DNA of 35,365 nucleotides, from contig CAMDEA010000086.1 in assembly GCA_945893045.1 (NCBI GenBank), positions 1 through 35,365 on the forward strand, in the 5' to 3' direction. Under the pieces are notes generated by a model. It made no database searches. It was not told the DNA's origin and saw only the letters and a list, made by a program, of their open reading frames with translations. The DNA is from Planctomyces sp. SH-PL62. GTDB taxonomy: Bacteria; Planctomycetota; Planctomycetia; Planctomycetales; Planctomycetaceae. This document shows positions 34,762-35,365 of the stretch, piece by piece (positions within the stretch are counted from its first letter, which is position 1; the number at the start of each line of letters is the position of its first letter). The position numbers and the translations under genes are program-made.

Positions 34762-35169
34762 TCAGAAGTGAGTGAGTCGAACGACGTGTACGGCAACAAC
34801 GAGCGTCTGTTTCGCGGGCGACGCCGGCAAGCGCATGCCCGACGGTAAACACGACCGATGGGCCACGTCGTTCCCGGTCGCCGTCGCGGCAGCACTGATC
34901 GCCAGTCGGACAAGCGATTCCGAGTCCGGCGTTTCAAAAAACTGTGGACGCTGGCCGAGTCCTGCGCCGCGGCGAAGGTGGTCGCTCCGGCCCGTGCGCA
35001 GCGCATCAAGGAACCGGCCTCGCAAGAAACAGTCCAGGAAGCTGGGAAACTGGGCCCCCTCTGGCCGCACGAACTCTGCGACCCGGTCGTGCGCGATGGC
35101 GTCAATGATCCAGAGCGCCGCAGTCTGCTGCGCGTCCTGAGCCGGACAATTGGCGGAAGAGGTCGTCAT
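34762..35169 (-). CDS. Hypothetical protein, 135 aa, upstream of the LamG/RTX gene
   Basis: I do not recognise it. ATG 35169 has AGGA about 10 nt upstream. The reading frame ends 13 nt before the LamG/RTX start, as in an operon, and its third positions are GC-rich like real genes nearby. The N-terminal part (TAALWIIDAIAHDRVAEFVRP) could be helical; the rest is Arg/Ala-rich and the last 20 residues hydrophobic. No domain, signal peptide or motif is evident. Another open frame on the plus strand covers the same stretch; neither is certain. Confidence 0.35.
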   Translation of the reverse strand: MTTSSANCPAQDAQQTAALWIIDAIAHDRVAEFVRPEGAQFPSFLDCFLRGRFLDALRTGRSDHLRRGAGLGQRPQFFETPDSESLVRLAISAAATATGNDVAHRSCLPSGMRLPASPAKQTLVVAVHVVRLTHF

Positions 35170-35239
35170 CGGAATTTCCTGCGCTCACCATGTTCCCAGG
35201 GAGCGTGTGAGAAATTACCGAAGCGTTTCGTCAAGGGCA

Positions 35240-35255
35240 TACGTTTATAAACGTA
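35240..35255. promoter_or_regulatory. Perfect 16-bp palindrome, candidate operator
   Basis: TACGTTTATAAACGTA reads identically on both strands and is AT-rich in a GC-rich setting. It lies about 70 nt upstream of the minus-strand ORF start at 35169, a suitable place for an operator. The protein that binds it is unknown; the role is inferred only from symmetry and position. Confidence 0.4.
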
Positions 35256-35323
35256 AACCGGCGAAATCGCGGCGAGCACGGATCGTGGCCTGAACTGATC
35301 CGCGTCACAGAAATTAGCCGCGC

Positions 35324-35365
35324 GGCGCTAGCCCCGGTTACACGGCTTGAACCGGGGCTAGCGCC
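35324..35365. repeat. Perfect 16-bp hairpin at the window edge
   Basis: Arms 35324-35339 and 35350-35365 are exact reverse complements (GGCGCTAGCCCCGGTT) with a 10-nt loop. The element may continue past the window. No gene is visible in 35256-35365. Confidence 0.75.

Overview
The window is high-GC DNA of the kind found in Planctomycetota. The evidence is: a twin-arginine DUF1501 protein; a secreted LamG/PKD/RTX giant with the N-terminal VEPLEDRTLL motif; a Ser/Thr kinase fused to WD40 repeats; an ECF-type sigma factor with a C-terminal extension; and many long inverted repeats between genes. It reads as ordinary chromosome. I found no phage genes, transposase, CRISPR array, rRNA or tRNA.

Layout. 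1-1.35 kb: C-terminal part of an RTX calcium-binding protein, closed by a strong terminator. 1.7-5.7 kb (minus): msrA, then a secreted glycoside-hydrolase-like protein of 1115 aa. 6.1-14.8 kb (plus): a rhomboid protease, then a tight pspA - kinase - WD40 operon. 15.1-16 kb (minus): an ECF sigma factor convergent with that operon. 16.3-19.0 kb (plus): two small hypothetical proteins and a SNF2 helicase. 19.1-22.0 kb (minus): an S1-domain protein and an exported isoaspartyl methyltransferase. 22.3-27.0 kb (plus): a CoA-binding protein, a membrane-anchored GspE/PilB-type ATPase, a CvpA-like membrane protein, a KaiC/RAD55-like ATPase and a response regulator. 27.0-31.2 kb (minus): a TolB-like propeller, a DUF1501 protein and a long-chain acyl-CoA synthetase. 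31.5-34.7 kb (minus): a LamG/PKD/RTX gene interrupted by one in-frame TAA. A small ORF lies just upstream of it.

The most interesting locus is 6.1-14.8 kb. A stand-alone PspA/IM30 protein lies 22 nt upstream of a 1457-aa protein. That protein has a degenerate kinase remnant, a complete kinase, a PspA-like coiled coil, one membrane helix and an extracytoplasmic WD40 region. A second membrane-anchored WD40 protein overlaps it by 4 nt. This suggests a membrane-stress sensing system in which a kinase is physically coupled to PspA through a shared coiled-coil type; the function is inference.

A second unusual locus is 22.8-27.0 kb. Its GspE-type ATPase has a signal peptide and membrane segments where the cytoplasmic N-domain is expected, and a CvpA/KaiC pair and a receiver follow it. 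The gaps between genes hold at least ten different long inverted repeats, several touching stop codons. The two at 16.1 kb and 20.4 kb appear to belong to one family.
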